Origin: Dactylorhiza incarnata
Lineage: Eukaryota; Streptophyta; Magnoliopsida; Asparagales; Orchidaceae
Direction of reading: 5' to 3'
DNA: 64,000 bases
Assembly (NCBI GenBank): GCA_033032865.1
Contig: JAWHQI010000277.1
Span: 3,535,501-3,599,500, forward strand
This document shows positions 9,105 to 20,010 of this stretch, piece by piece. A model generated the notes under the pieces. It searched no databases and had not been told where the DNA came from. It was given only the letters and a program-made list of their open reading frames with translations. Position 1 is the first letter of the stretch. Every line of letters starts with the position of its first letter. A program made the translations under genes and the position numbers.

Positions 9105-12100
9105 ATGGGATCTAGTGGAATGGATTCTCCCACTCTTTCTACCGGTGTTACCCCGGATCCTCTCTCTACCGGTGTTACCCCGGATCCTCTCTCTACCGGT
9201 GTTGCCCCGGCTCTATCTAGTGGTCCTTCTTCTTTGGTTTTTTACCGTGGCACCACCGATCACAATACCTCTCAGATCACTACTATCCGCCTCGATGAAT
9301 CCAATTACCTCTCATGGTCCCGTTCCATCACCCTGGCGCTGAAAAGTCGGCGTCTCTTTGGCTATGTCTCCGGCCACATGAAGGAACCTGACAGGACTTC
9401 TCCTGAATGGCAGCAGTGGGAGTCCGAGAATTCCTTGGTTATGTCCTGGCTCACCAACTCCATGCAAGAGTCCATTGCCCGCAACTACCTCTTTCTTGAT
9501 AGTGCTGCTGATATTTGGCGTCGTGCGGAGTCAACCTACTCCCGTCGTGGCAATGCGGCTCAGATCTTTCAGCTACGCCGCCGGATTAGCTTACTCCGAC
9601 AGGGTGACCGACCTCCGTCAGCGTATTACTTAGAGTTCACGCAACTTTACCAGGAGTATGATCACTTTGATCCCCTTGTATTCGTTAGTCCTATTGATGA
9701 GGCGATGGTTCGGGCCAGAGATGATCGCAATCGCATATTTGAGTTCCTTCATGGATTGCATCGTGACTTCGATCAGATCAGTGTTCAGATTCTCGGGCGA
9801 CCGTTGATTCCTTCCCTTTCTGAGGTCTACAACATAGTGCAACAGGAGTTTGATCGTCGTCAGACTCTCCTACCTGACCCTGTACCAGAGAGCTCTGCTC
9901 TGGCTGCGTCTACCCCCTCTCTTCTTGGCACTCGTCCATTCCGTGATCTCAAGTTGAGTAGCTCAGATAAGGATCATCTTGTATGTGATTATTGTGGAAA
10001 GAATCGTCATACACGGGATACCTGCTTCAAGCTTCATGGGTTCCCTACTCCAAGAGGGGGTGCTTCGCTTCGTGGCGGTCGTGGTACTGGACGCCCCCCG
10101 GGTCGTCATGTTGCTCCCCGTGCGGCCCATCTTACTGATGCTACTGCTGATGCTACTCATGGATACTCTGGTACTGATGCCTGTGCTACACCTGGTGGCT
10201 TCACGGCGGATGAGATGCTCGCTCTGCGACGCATGATGCAGGGTCTTTCTACGGAGCCTTCTGCCTCTTCCTCCTACGCTCATACAGGACTGCCAGGTGC
10301 TCATTCTGCTGTTTCTTCTTCATCCATCCAATGGGTTATTGACTCTGGGGCCACGAATCATATGACCGGGTCCTCTACAGGTTTTGTTTCCTATACTCCT
10401 CTTTCTGGGCGTGATAAGGTGAGTATTGCTGATGGTTCTCTTTCCTCCATTGCTGGAAAGGGAACCGTCCCCTGCTCCTCCCTCACCTTGTCCTCTGTTC
10501 TTCACGTGCCTACCTTTACTCGTAATCTACTTTCCATTAGTCATTTGACCAACTCCATGCATTGCTCTGTGACCTTTCTTCCGTCTTCTTGTGTGTTTCA
10601 GGACCTGACGACGGGGAAAGTGATTGGCTCTGGTAGCATGGTGAATGGTCTCTATGTGCTTGACTCTGGCGGCGCTGATTCTTCCCCTCTAGCTCTTCAT
10701 TCCAGCACTATTCATCCTCTGTACTCCTGGCATTGTCGCCTGGGACACCCCTCTCTTTCTGTTATGAAACTGTTATTTCCTGCTCTTTCTGCTACTATTT
10801 TAGAGTCTTTTGTGTGTGATGTCTGTAGTGTCAACAAACATCATCGTACTTCATTTAAACATGTATCTTTGCCAAGTTCTATTCCATTTTCTGTTATTCA
10901 TACTGATATCTGGGGCCCATGCTTGCTCCCTTCTATTTCTGGTTGTACGTGGTTTATTACTTTCATTGATTGCTTCTCACGCACCACATGGTTATATTTG
11001 CTACGTCGCAAGAGTGATGCGTTCTCCGTTTTTCGACAGTTCCATGCCATGATCGCCACCCAATTTCAGTCCAAAATTCAAATTCTTCGCAGTCACAATG
11101 GCCGGGAATACATGGACTCTCAGTTTGAGCGCTACCTGGCTGACCACGGTATTTTACACCAGACTACTTGTGCGTATTCCCCTGCTCAAAATGGCGTTGC
11201 TGAGCGGAAAAATTGTGGAGGTTGCTCGATGCCTCTTGTCCACAATGCATCTCCCAAAATTCTATTGGGGAGATGCGATTCTCACTGCTGCTTACCTCAT
11301 CATTCGTATGCCCACACGTGTCCTCCGGAACTCTACCCCTTTGGACACGCTGGGGGTGACACCCACCCGCCTTCCTCCTAAAGTGTTTGGTTGTGTTTGC
11401 TTTGTCCACATCCATCACCCTCGTCCATCAAAACTTGATCCGCGTGCCCTCAAGTGTGTATTTATTGGGTACTCTCCTACGCAGAAGGGTTACAAGTGTT
11501 TTCACCCACCTACAAGAAAGGTGTTTGTTAGCATGGATGTTACTTTCCGTGAATCTGAATCATATTACCCTTTGTCCTCTTCCTCACCATCGGGTGTTCC
11601 CTCCGTTTCTTTGCCCATTCCTCCACCATATCCCTCACTTCAGGGGGAGACTTTACCAAAGGAAGTGAGTCCTGCTATTCCAGTGAAGGTGGGCTCTTTT
11701 CCTATGTCTCCTCCTGTCTCTCTGGATTCTTCCTCCGCTATGCCTCCACCTCCGACTCTGCAGGTCTATACTCGGCGTGCAAAGGGGACAAGCACTCAGG
11801 AGCCTGCTATGTTACCAGAACAGTCAGTGGATCCTGACTCAGGGCCTTCTGATTTACCGATTGCCCTTCGAAAAGGTATCCGGTCTTGTACCCGCCATCC
11901 TCTCTCTAATTATGTATCGTATGATTCTCTATCTACCTCCTATAAGGCCTTTGTCTCCTCTCTTGCTACTTCTTCTATACCTGTGTCATGGCAACAGGCT
12001 CTTGAGGTTCCTGTGTGGCGTGAGGCGATGGCTGAGGAAATGACGGCTCTGGAGAAGAACCATACGTGGGATCTTGTCTCTCTTCCCTATGGAAAAAAAC

Positions 12101-13514
12101 ATGTTGGGTGCAAGTGGGTGTTCTCTGTGAAACAGAATCCACAAGGGATTGTTGAGAGATGCAAGGCACGGTTGGTTGCGAGGGGTTATACCCAAACCCA
12201 GGGCATTGATTATCAGGAGACATTTGCCCCTGTTGCTAAAATGAATACCATCAGGGTATTGATTTCTGTTGCTGTTTGCAAAGATTGGGATCTTCTGCAG
12301 CTTGATGTGAAGAATGCCTTTCTCCATGGCGACTTGGAGGAGGAGGTCTATATGTCTATTCCTCCAGGTCTCACTCCGGCTGGTGCTTCAGGGAAAGTTT
12401 GTAGATTGTTGAAGGCTCTATACGGACTGAAGCAGTCCCCAAGAGCATGGTTTGGCCGGTTCCACAAGGCGATGGTGTCGTTTGGATACTCTCAGAGCAA
12501 TGCTGACCATACGTTGTTCATCAAACGTAGGCTTGGGAAAATCACTGTTCTTATTGTGTATGTGATGACATTGTCATAACTGGTGATGATCATGAAGAAA
12601 TTCAGAATCTGAAGCTGAAGCTTGCCAAAGAGTTTGAGGTCAAAGATCTAGGAAAACTCAAGTACTTCTTGGGAATTGAAGTTGCTAGATCAAAGCAGGG
12701 GATCTTTCTCTCTCAGCAGAAATACACGTTAGATCTTCTTGAGAAGATGGGGATGAGCGGATGCAGACCGGCTGATACTCCGATTCAGGCAAATCACCGA
12801 TTGGGTCGTGATGATGGAGTGGAAATTGAGGATATTTCAGGGTTCCAGAGGTTAGTGGGGAGGCTGATATATCTTTCTCATACTCGTCCGGATATTTCCT
12901 ATGCAGTGAGTGTTGTGAGTTAGTACATGCATGCTCCTAAGACACGGCACATGGATGCAGCATGCAGGATTCTTCGGTACCTCAAGTCCTCACCAGGAAG
13001 GGGAATCCTGTTTTCCCCGAGTACTGATCTCAAGATTGAAGTTTATACTGATGCTGATTGGGCCGGGTCAGTGGATGATAGGCGATCCACGTCTGGATAC
13101 TGCTCGTTTGTTGGAGGTAACCTTGTCACTTGGAGGAGCAAGAAGCAACAGGTTGTGGCACGGTCTAGTGCCAAGGCTGAGTTTAGAGCTATGACTCATG
13201 GGGTCTGTGAAGGCTTATGGCTTCGGGCCTTATTGAGCGACCTTGGACTTGTTGAAGAAGGACCCATCCGTCTCTATTGTGACAATAAGTCTGCCATTAG
13301 TATCGCTCATAACCCGGTTCAACATGACCGGGCAAAACACATTGAGGTGGATCGACACTTTATCAAGGAAAATATTGAAAAAGGAATCATTTGTACTCCT
13401 TTTGTGCCCTCCAACGGGCAAGTTGCCGACATTCTCACCAAAGGGTTGAGTGTGAATTCCTTTGACCAGATAGTGAACAAGTTGGGCATGTTTAATATCA
13501 CTCGCCCAACTTGA
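9105..13514 (+). pseudogene. Copia gag-pol polyprotein, broken by two frameshifts and one stop
   Basis: The start at 9105 opens a 758-codon frame. The gag domain is at about residues 60-260 and the zinc knuckle CDYCGKNRHTRDTC near 293. The protease motif WVIDSGATNHMTG is near 409. The integrase zinc region (WHCRLGHPS..CDVC) is near 541, with HTDIWGP near 598. The second catalytic Asp is replaced: RSHNGREY where copia has SDNG. A frameshift near 11205-11212 follows QNGVAERKN. The next frame (to 12579) carries the rest of integrase and the RT, including QLDVKNAFLHG and YGLKQSPRAW. One base is lost inside the YVDD motif (about 12563-12566). The last frame carries RNase H with CDNKSAI; a TAG at 12921-12923 sits where Gln is expected. 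It ends with FNITRPT just before the purine tract. It is not autonomous. Confidence 0.95.
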
Positions 13515-13521
13515 GGGGGAG
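13513..13521 (+). other. Polypurine tract of young copia
   Basis: GAGGGGGAG directly precedes the 3' LTR. This is the expected plus-strand DNA primer of the element. Confidence 0.9.
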
Positions 13522-13659
13522 TGTTAGCATTATTAGCGTGTTTTATTTCTTTTCTTGTTTCTGGTGTGCTATTAGCATGTATGTATCTCTTAATCCTCCT
13601 CTTTATATAGAGGAGCCTCTTATTGAATGAAATATGCTTTTCTCCCGTAACTATCAACA
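13522..13659 (+). repeat. 3' LTR of young copia element
   Basis: 138 bp, with a single visible mismatch to the 5' LTR. It is followed by the duplicated target GGGCC. Confidence 0.96.
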
Positions 13660-14695
13660 GGGCCCACTTCCTCGCCATGAGCTGTCACATTATTGTGGAC
13701 GGGGTTACTCGTATCTTCTTTGTTCAGGTGTTCCTCCTACATGGACTCCCCGAGAGTATGGTGTCCGACCGAGACAAGGTCTTCACTTCGTGAATCTGGC
13801 AGGAGTTGTTCACGTTGTGCGGTACCAAGCTCGCCCTTTCCTCGTCTTATCACCCGCAGTCGGATGGACAGACCAAGATGGTCAATCAGACCATCGGGAT
13901 GTACCTCCGTTGTATCACCGGGGATCTCCCTCAGGATTGGGCACATTGAATCTTGTGGGTGGAGTACTATTACAACACATCCTATCACATCGCCCTCCAG
14001 ACCACTCCTTTCCGTCTCATCTACGACGGGAACCCCATTGCTTACTCACCTATGATATCAGATCGGCGAGCTCGACAGCCGTGGACAAGGAATTACAGAT
14101 CCGCTACCAGATTCCCAGCCTCGCCCGCGAGCGTCCTCTCCAGGCCTAGGCCCGTATGGAGACCGCCTACAATCGGGCCCACCGCGAGCTCTTCTTCAGA
14201 CCCGGGGATTGGGTATGGATGAAACGCCGACCTTACTACCATACATTCGTCTTTAGGAGTCCCTATCAGAAGTTGGGGCCCAAATTCTATGGGTCGTATG
14301 AGGTTTTGCAGCGCATTGGCGACCTGGCATACCACCTCCAGCTCCCACTGGAAACACAGATTCACAACGTCTTCCATGCCTCGTAGTTGAAGCCGTTCAT
14401 TGGAGCCTCCCCCGGAACGTTGGTCCAACTCCCACCGCAGCTGCAGGACAAGCTTGGGGTCGACGGGGACGGAGATGTTGTGGATCCACGTTTGGCGTCA
14501 CATACTAATGTCGCGCTCGACCCCGCAAGGAATGATTCTCACAAATTTTTTCTTTTTCATGCTGCGTCGTTTATTTGTGGGAGCGGGTTAATTTTGGACC
14601 TCATTGTGTTAAGCCTAGTGAGGGGTCATTTGGGGGAAAATGGACAATTTGGGGTTTGTCTGTGCTCACTGGTTATAGGGTGGAGGTGTTAGAGT
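13660..14695 (+). pseudogene. Ty3/gypsy integrase core and C-terminal part (second part)
   Basis: Directly after the copia, AHFLAMS resumes the integrase. GLPESMVSDRDKVF holds the second catalytic Asp, and SSYHPQSDGQT.MVNQ leads to the region of the catalytic Glu, here replaced by Met or Val. Stops are TGA at 13791-13793 (CGA expected) and TGA at 13947-13949 (Trp expected). After a frameshift near 14060 the C-terminal domain is clear: ARMETAYNRAHRE..F..GDWVW, YQKLGPKFYGSYEVLQRIGDLAYHLQLP and IHNVFHAS.LKPF. TAG at 14147-14149 and 14384-14386 both stand where Gln is expected. The last codons to about 14695 are a weakly supported tail. The pattern is chromovirus-like, but no chromodomain is visible. 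Confidence 0.88.
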
Positions 14696-14945
14696 GCTTT
14701 GATTTTTATGCAGTAATTAAGATAACTTTTCCTCTCTTTTCTCCCGCTCTTACTCCTATTCGTCCAAACCCACCGCCTGCCCTAATCACTCGCAAGCCGC
14801 ATGCCCCTGTCGCAGCACCGGAGCATCCCGCTTCTCCCTCTCCGCCAGCCACCCTCAATTGTCGAGATAGGTTTTCGTGGGTCGAAGAAGGGGAACACCA
14901 ACCTCCTCCAGGATTTCTACGTGTCCTGACCATGCACGAGATCTC
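14696..14945 (+). other. Possible LTR remnant of the gypsy relic
   Basis: A CT-rich stretch with ACTCCTATTCGTCC and a proline-rich shadow frame follows the gypsy integrase. By position it should be the 3' LTR or untranslated end, but I find no partner copy or clear TG...CA ends. It ends where the Tat-type LTR begins near 14946. Confidence 0.3.
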
Positions 14946-15540
14946 AAATCAAGGCTGAGCTCGGCACAAGGAAGACACAAACTTGTCTGAAGGGAACCTT
15001 GGGGGGGGGGGGGGGGGTCAACGTGTCTTTCTTTTGTGCCCTGAGGTCCTATTTATAGGCAATCCAAGTGTGGGTGGGTGGGGGGGGGGGGGGGGTACAT
15101 GGTTTGCAAGTAGCCTCCCCGCATTCTTGAGTCACTGGATATCTGACACCTGAGCGATCTGCTCTCTGGGAACCTCTGGAGGAGGCGAGCTGATCGGAGT
15201 CACCTTAGGATAGGTCTATGCCGGGTCTTTAGTTGGAGAGCTTGTTTGTTGGATGAGCTTCTACCCTGCGAGGTCGGCGGCAACCCAAAAGTGGATCGCG
15301 AGCAGATTCTGCAAGTGCCCGAGCTAAGAGGGGGGTCGAGCTTTGACCCTGGCGAGTTCATTGGCGAACTGACCTCTACCCTGCCGAGCTCACAAGCGAG
15401 CTGATCAACAAGAAACGGGCGAGCTCTGGATGAGCTCCCGCTGTCGCTGAGGATGAATGCTTCTGGGTCTGCGGTCCACCTTCTGAGGTATTGGGGCCTA
15501 TTTTCAAACTTGACCCACCTCGTCGAATACAGGTTGTACA
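14946..15540 (-). repeat. Truncated 3' LTR of the Tat-type element
   Basis: The LTR start TGTACAACC lies at 15540 (minus strand). It aligns with 27632-27030 of the 5' LTR over its length, including the CCTATTTATAGGC promoter block (about 15046-15062) and two long G runs (15001-15017 and 15080-15095). About 200 bp that should complete the LTR to TGTTGG are missing. The sequence CACAAAGAGCGGAGATTA (minus, 15558-15541) is the likely polypurine tract. Confidence 0.85.
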
Positions 15541-15642
15541 TAATCTCCGCTCTTTGTGAGCTCGCCTAGAGCTCGGAAAGAATCGTCCAATCCTTATTCG
15601 GCAAGCTGCGGTTCTGCCGAGCTGGAGGCGTCGGCCTTTCCC

Positions 15643-15655
15643 CCTGTAAATAGGG
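15643..15655 (+). promoter_or_regulatory. Possible TATA box of antisense gene 1
   Basis: TGTAAATAGGGG lies about 30 bp before the ATG at 15680 and reads on the strand opposite to the element. A core promoter here would allow transcription of the antisense gene independently of the LTR. This is inference from position and sequence only. Confidence 0.35.
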
Positions 15656-15679
15656 GTTGGGACTTTTGAAATCCACTCC

Positions 15680-17471
15680 TTGGATATGGCTATCGAGAAG
15701 GAAGAGACCTCACCCGTCTTGAAGATGACCACCTCGCCTGCCGAGATGAAAGGAGGGTCTTCGTGCAAGGCTCGTCTGATTCCGACCGCCGAGTCTTTGG
15801 CGGCGAGCACTTTCCAGGTGAAGTTCAGAAATGTTCCCTCCGTGGACCTCTTCAGGCGCGGGAGGATCGAGCGAGCGAAGAAGAGGAAGTGGGCTGGGGC
15901 CCGACGTTCCCAACAACAAAAGCTGAGCGAGGCCGAGCTCCTCATGGAGGGGATACCATCTCCTCCGCCACTGCTGATTCGTTCCCAGACCCACGTCCGG
16001 AGCGGACTGAAGAGGTAAAGTCGAGCCCGCATCTGTCCTGCCGAGGTCCTGTGTAACGTTGAGACTAATCGCTTCCATTCTTCTCTGATAGTTTTCCCAA
16101 GTGGCCTTTGGGTCCATTACGGACTTGACCCTGAGCGGCAACGACATTTCTTCTCCTTCGCGAGGTGGAAACGGAGGAGCCCCCTCGGGCGAGGTGACGA
16201 TTGTCCTCGCCGCCACACCTGTTGAGTAGACTCCCTCATTCTTCAAAGTACCATCTTGACGCCTCGCTAATTGAGCAGTATGCAACGCGCGTCGATGACG
16301 AGATCCTGCCGCCCTCGCCCCAGGCCCCAACCCGATGAAACTGCTCCTACGACCTCGCAGGCCACGAAACTGTTTCCGCCTCCTGTTGATGGGACGACCA
16401 AGGAGTTGACTCCAAACTCCAAGCACGCTCGCTTCTTGGAGGAGCTTAAGGACACGACGACCCCACCCGTGCATAGCGGGCAGAAATCCCAAGGGCCATC
16501 GGAGCTCACCGTGCCGTTGACAAGCTCCGTCCTCGCGACCTCGGTCGCCGCTACGTCTCCCTCTGTGCTCCTGCCACCAGCTCATAGCGGCCCGCCTCTG
16601 CAGGGGTCTCCCCTGATGTTGGTGCCAGGCTCAACCTTTTCCCGGCGGACGACCTCCTCGCCAGCTCCTGATCTCGCGCCTTCGCACAACGCGCCCGCCA
16701 ATAAGACCGCATCCCGCGGGAAGGGACTGAAGGCTGCGCCTCGCTCGGATCGTGGCGAGTCTAGTGGGCTTCACCGCTATCATGACTCGCGAGACCACCG
16801 ACATGGTCACGAAGGGAAAAGGTCTCGTCGCCGTTCTCCTCGCGCGAGCAGGGAGAGCCCTCAGCACCGCTGCGGTAAGAATCTCCTCGCTTGCGCTTTC
16901 TTCATTGATTAATCGCCATTCCGGAAGGGTTTTGAACAACTCATACCTCTTACAGGTTCGACCCCTCCTATGGAGTCGCCCCTCCGTCATCCAACCTCGC
17001 CAGCCAGCGAGTTCTTCGCCAACCCGGGCGAATCCTTCAGGGAGTTTAGGGCTCGCAAACCTCGCTTTGCTCACCGCGCATGAAATGCGGTTGATTGCAT
17101 TGGCGGCGAGCGAGCTCAATCGCCTCCTGATCGCGGTGGTGTCTCGATTATCCCTTGTCGATGGGTTTACTCCCCAACTTGAGAGTGCCGAGCGCATATA
17201 TTTTGACATCCAGTGCTTGGAAGTGTGGATGACCGAAGTGGTTCAGGTTGTGCATCTGGAGAACGACATCCACAACCTTTCCCGGAGCGCGGGCCTCACC
17301 AGAGACATGGAGAGCATGACAGACCACATCCGGCGGACTGAAGAAATCATTCGCCACCACACAGAGGGTTTCCATAAGGATCAGGAGGAGTTGCGGGCTG
17401 TGCGCGAGGTCGGCTGGTGGACCACGTATGTCTCGGCCTCGGAACTCCGCAATCCTCTCCGCGGCGCCTGA
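15680..17471 (+). pseudogene. Antisense gene 1 inside the Tat element, disordered and coiled-coil protein
   Basis: The plus strand, opposite to pol, carries several linked open segments. The first is 15680-16018 (MAIEKEETSP..., a basic ERAKKRKW patch). The second is 16271-16874, rich in Ser, Pro and Arg and ending in a DHRHGHEGKRSRRRS patch. Then GTAAGA at 16875 and TACAG at 16951-16955 look like a splice donor and acceptor, and the coding character resumes. The last stretch (about 17060-17471) is a helical, likely coiled-coil region (HLENDIHNLS, IRRTEEIIRHHTEGF). One frameshift is needed near 17085. The composition fits the tail of 'putative gypsy type transposon' proteins found antisense in Tat elements. 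The N-terminal domain of that family is not visible in this copy. Confidence 0.5.
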
Positions 17472-17830
17472 AGAACTCGCACTTAGATTGTTTTACTTGC
17501 TTTTTCAATTTGGCCATGTAATAATATTTTTTAACAGTTCGCCAAACCAGTTTGCTCTATTTTATTAATAGGCCTCACAAATGCTTGTGGTTGATTTTTT
17601 TGCGCACAACTTATTTATCTCGCGAGTGGGTGAATTCTTTTCTTTGCTATTTCCGAGTTCGTTTTTATGCAGGATACCTCACATGGACTTAAGCTTATGA
17701 AATAATTTTTTTTTAAGACTGTGGCCACCTCACCATTTTGCGAACTAATGAGAACTCGCCTTCGCAACGCGTGCACACCTCGCCAGAGCGTACCACGGCC
17801 TCGGCCTCGCGATGTTAGATGGCCAACATC

Positions 17831-17846
17831 TATAATATAAATAGGG
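17831..17846 (+). promoter_or_regulatory. Possible TATA box of antisense gene 2
   Basis: TATAATATAAATAGGG lies just before the triple repeat and the ATG codons at 17869 and 17911. Its orientation matches antisense gene 2. Confidence 0.45.
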
Positions 17847-17860
17847 GGTACTGCTCGCCT

Positions 17861-17920
17861 TTGCCGAGATGGGTTCGTCTTTGCCGAGATGGGTTCGTCT
17901 GTGCCGAGATGGGTTCGCCA
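17861..17920 (+). repeat. Three copies of a 20-bp repeat at the start of antisense gene 2
   Basis: Three exact-length 20-bp units contain GCCGAGATGGGTTCG (17861-17880, 17881-17900, 17901-17920). Each contains an ATG, so the start codon is triplicated. The first two are identical; the third differs at three bases. Confidence 0.9.
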
Positions 17921-18994
17921 GCGAAAGGAAAACACTCCAGAGAGACGGAAGGCCGTCTTTACTGCGCGGGCAACTTCGTTGAAGCCAAGTTCTTGGAGAC
18001 CAAGACAACCATGGGGGAGCTCACTCATTTCCGGAAGAACTTTTTGCCAGAAGGGTTCACTGCTCAACGCGCTGGGCCCGAGGAGCGCCTCAACTCGTTG
18101 TTCGCGGACAAGCTCGTCATTCCTCTCGCCCATTTTGAGATGGGACTTTGCATCCCTTTCTGGCCGGAAGTCCAACTGGTTCTCAACCACTACGGTTTCG
18201 TTCCAGCCTAGTGGCGAAGTAAACTCATCTCGCCACCCAGTGTTTGGACACATGCGAAGTTCCGTTCTAACTAGGTTCTTTCCATTTCAGGCAGCTGAAG
18301 TCCTGGCAACGACCAAAATCTCGCACCTGGAGCAGAAGAACCAGGCCCTCCAAGATGAGGTGGAGGCCTTGAAGCTCGACCTCGCGACTGCGTGGTTGCA
18401 TGTTGGCTACCCTGCTCGCTCTTTAGGCCTCGTCGAAGGAGGAGCTCCTAAAGTTCTCGCGAGCCGACCTTTGTTCAATGCAACACATGTATGTCAGGGA
18501 TGGTGGCAAGCTGATGCTCAGCCGCCTGAGGCGGACTGAGAGGCTGATCGAAGAAGGCCTGCCCATAACAACGGAGTCTCTCCTTCCGGAGATGTTTGAA
18601 GCCGAGCTCGGCGAGACCTCGTCCGACGAGATGGACCTCGACGTTGATCAGAGCTCGTCTTCTCAAGGTGATGGTTCAGCCGACGGATCGAGAGGCAAGC
18701 CCTCTCATCGTAACGGTTCGACCTCAACATCGAGCGACACTTCTTCTGGCTCGTGACGCTCCAGGGACAAATCTCCGGTGGATGCTGAGTGACCAGGTTG
18801 CCAGGTTGCGAGGCGAGGTGCGCCGGCGAGGCGAGGCCATTTTTGACGAGGTCTTTTTTGAGCACCTCATTTTCTTCTTCCTTATGGTTGTACACACGAC
18901 ATTTATATATGAAATAAAGATGAAACATTTTTGCTTATATTTGCCTGTATCTGTCATGTATTTTCTCAACATCTTTACGTAAATTCGAGAGTTC

Positions 18995-19215
18995 GCCTAG
19001 ACTCATAGGATGAAGAGAGCGGAAATGCTTAGGCTCATTGGACAGAGAGTGAGAGCGCTTAGGCTCATAAGACGTAGAGAGCGAGAGTGCTTATGCTCAT
19101 AAGACAGAGAGTGAGAGCATAAGATGAAGAGAGCAAGAACGCTTATGCTCATAAGACGAAGAGAGCGAGAGCAGTTATGCTCATAAGAAGAAGAAGAAAG
19201 AGAGAGCGTTTAGGC
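18995..19215 (-). repeat. Degenerate 35-40 bp tandem repeats in the Tat 3' region
   Basis: A purine-rich unit with GAGAGCG...GCTTA.GCTCATAAGA recurs about six times with variable spacing. It sits directly next to the 75-bp array in the 3' untranslated part of the element. Confidence 0.75.
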
Positions 19216-19260
19216 TCCTAGGTTGAGGTTAGCTTCTTACTTGTGAAGGACTATCTCTCG

Positions 19261-20010
19261 ATGGGTCAACGACAAGCCCGAAGGCATGGACATAGATCGA
19301 CTCGTGCATTCGAGGCTTTAGCGAAGGATCACTCGAGGGGTCAACGGTCAGCCCGAAGGTCTGCACTTAGATCAACTCACGGATTCGAGGCTTAGGTGCA
19401 ACATCACTCAAGGGGTCAACGACCAACCCAAAGGCCTGGACTTAGATCGAATCACACATTTGAGGCTTTGGAGAAGGATCAGTCGAGGGGTCAATGACCA
19501 ACCCGAAAGCCTGGACTTAGATCGACTCACGCATTCGAGGCTTTGGAGAAGGATCACTCGAGGGGTCAACGACCAGCCCGAAGGCCTGAACTTAGATAGA
19601 CTCACGCATTCGAGGCTCTGGAGAAGGATCACTCGAGGGGTCAACGGCCAGTCCGAAGGCTTGGACTTAGATCGAGTCACACATTTGAGCCTCTGGAGAA
19701 GGATCACTCGAGGGGTCAACAACCAGCCTGAAGGCCCGGACTTAGATCGACTCACGCATTCGAGGCTCTGTAGAAGGATCACTCGAGGGGTCAACGACCA
19801 ACCCGAACGCCTGGACTTAGATCGACTCACACATTTGAGGCTTTGGAGAAGGATCACTCGAGGGGTCAACGACCAGCCCAAAGGACTGGACTTAGATTGA
19901 CTCGCCCATTCGAGGCTTTAGAGAAGGATCACTCGAGGGGTTAACAGCCAGCATGAACGCCTGAACATAGATCGACTCACACATTCGAGGCTTTGGAGAG
20001 TGACACTGAG
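19261..20010 (-). repeat. Ten-copy 75-bp minisatellite without indels
   Basis: The anchor GGGTCAAC recurs at 19264, 19339, 19414 and so on every 75 bases to 19939, giving ten units. Substitutions occur but no length change. Because 75 is divisible by three, long repetitive frames stay open on both strands (for example 19408-19881 minus and 19460-19900 plus). These are by-products and not genes. Similar tandem blocks are typical of the 3' untranslated region of Tat/Ogre-type elements. Confidence 0.92.

Larger units (their letters stand above)
8527..13659 (+). mobile_element. Young Ty1/copia element with 138-bp LTRs, nested in a gypsy integrase
   Basis: The LTRs at 8527-8664 and 13522-13659 are both 138 bp (TGTTAG...CAACA). 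They differ at one position by eye (T versus C in AATATGYTTTTCTCC), so insertion is recent. The 5-bp target duplication GGGCC is exact (8522-8526 and 13660-13664). The primer binding site TGGTATCAGAGC (8665-8676) matches initiator Met-tRNA. The purine tract GAGGGGGAG lies at 13513-13521. Domain order gag-protease-integrase-RT-RNase H is copia. The very short LTRs fit Ale/Retrofit-type copia, which is my inference. The target is the integrase of a decayed gypsy. Confidence 0.97.
17819..18756 (+). pseudogene. Antisense gene 2 inside the Tat element, Transposase_28-like protein
   Basis: The first open segment (to 18211) contains the domain FRKNFLPEGFTAQRAGPEERLN...; later residues ADKLVIPLAHFEMGL.IPF.PEV..VLNHYG..PA match the plant 'putative gypsy type transposon' (Transposase_28) domain. 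A likely intron follows: donor GTGGCG or GTAAAC near 18211-18226, acceptor TTTCAG at 18285-18290. The next segment begins with AAEVLATTKISHLEQK and is a coiled coil. The end is acidic and serine-rich (EMDLDVDQSSSS...SDTSSGS), stopping at 18756, and an AATAAAG signal lies near 18913. The frame changes near 18470-18480. The function of such proteins is unknown; an envelope or transposase role has not been shown. Confidence 0.55.

Noticed and set aside
15376..16585. Minus-strand frames of 218 and 291 codons in the Tat 3' region
   Set aside because: They are shadows of the GC-rich plus-strand antisense gene and show no recognisable domain.
19408..19900. Open frames of 146-157 codons on both strands with a 25-residue repeat
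   Set aside because: They are by-products of the 75-bp minisatellite, whose length is divisible by three.
19261..20010. Regular repeats resembling a CRISPR array
   Set aside because: The 75-bp units are contiguous with no unique spacers, and the context is a plant retrotransposon.
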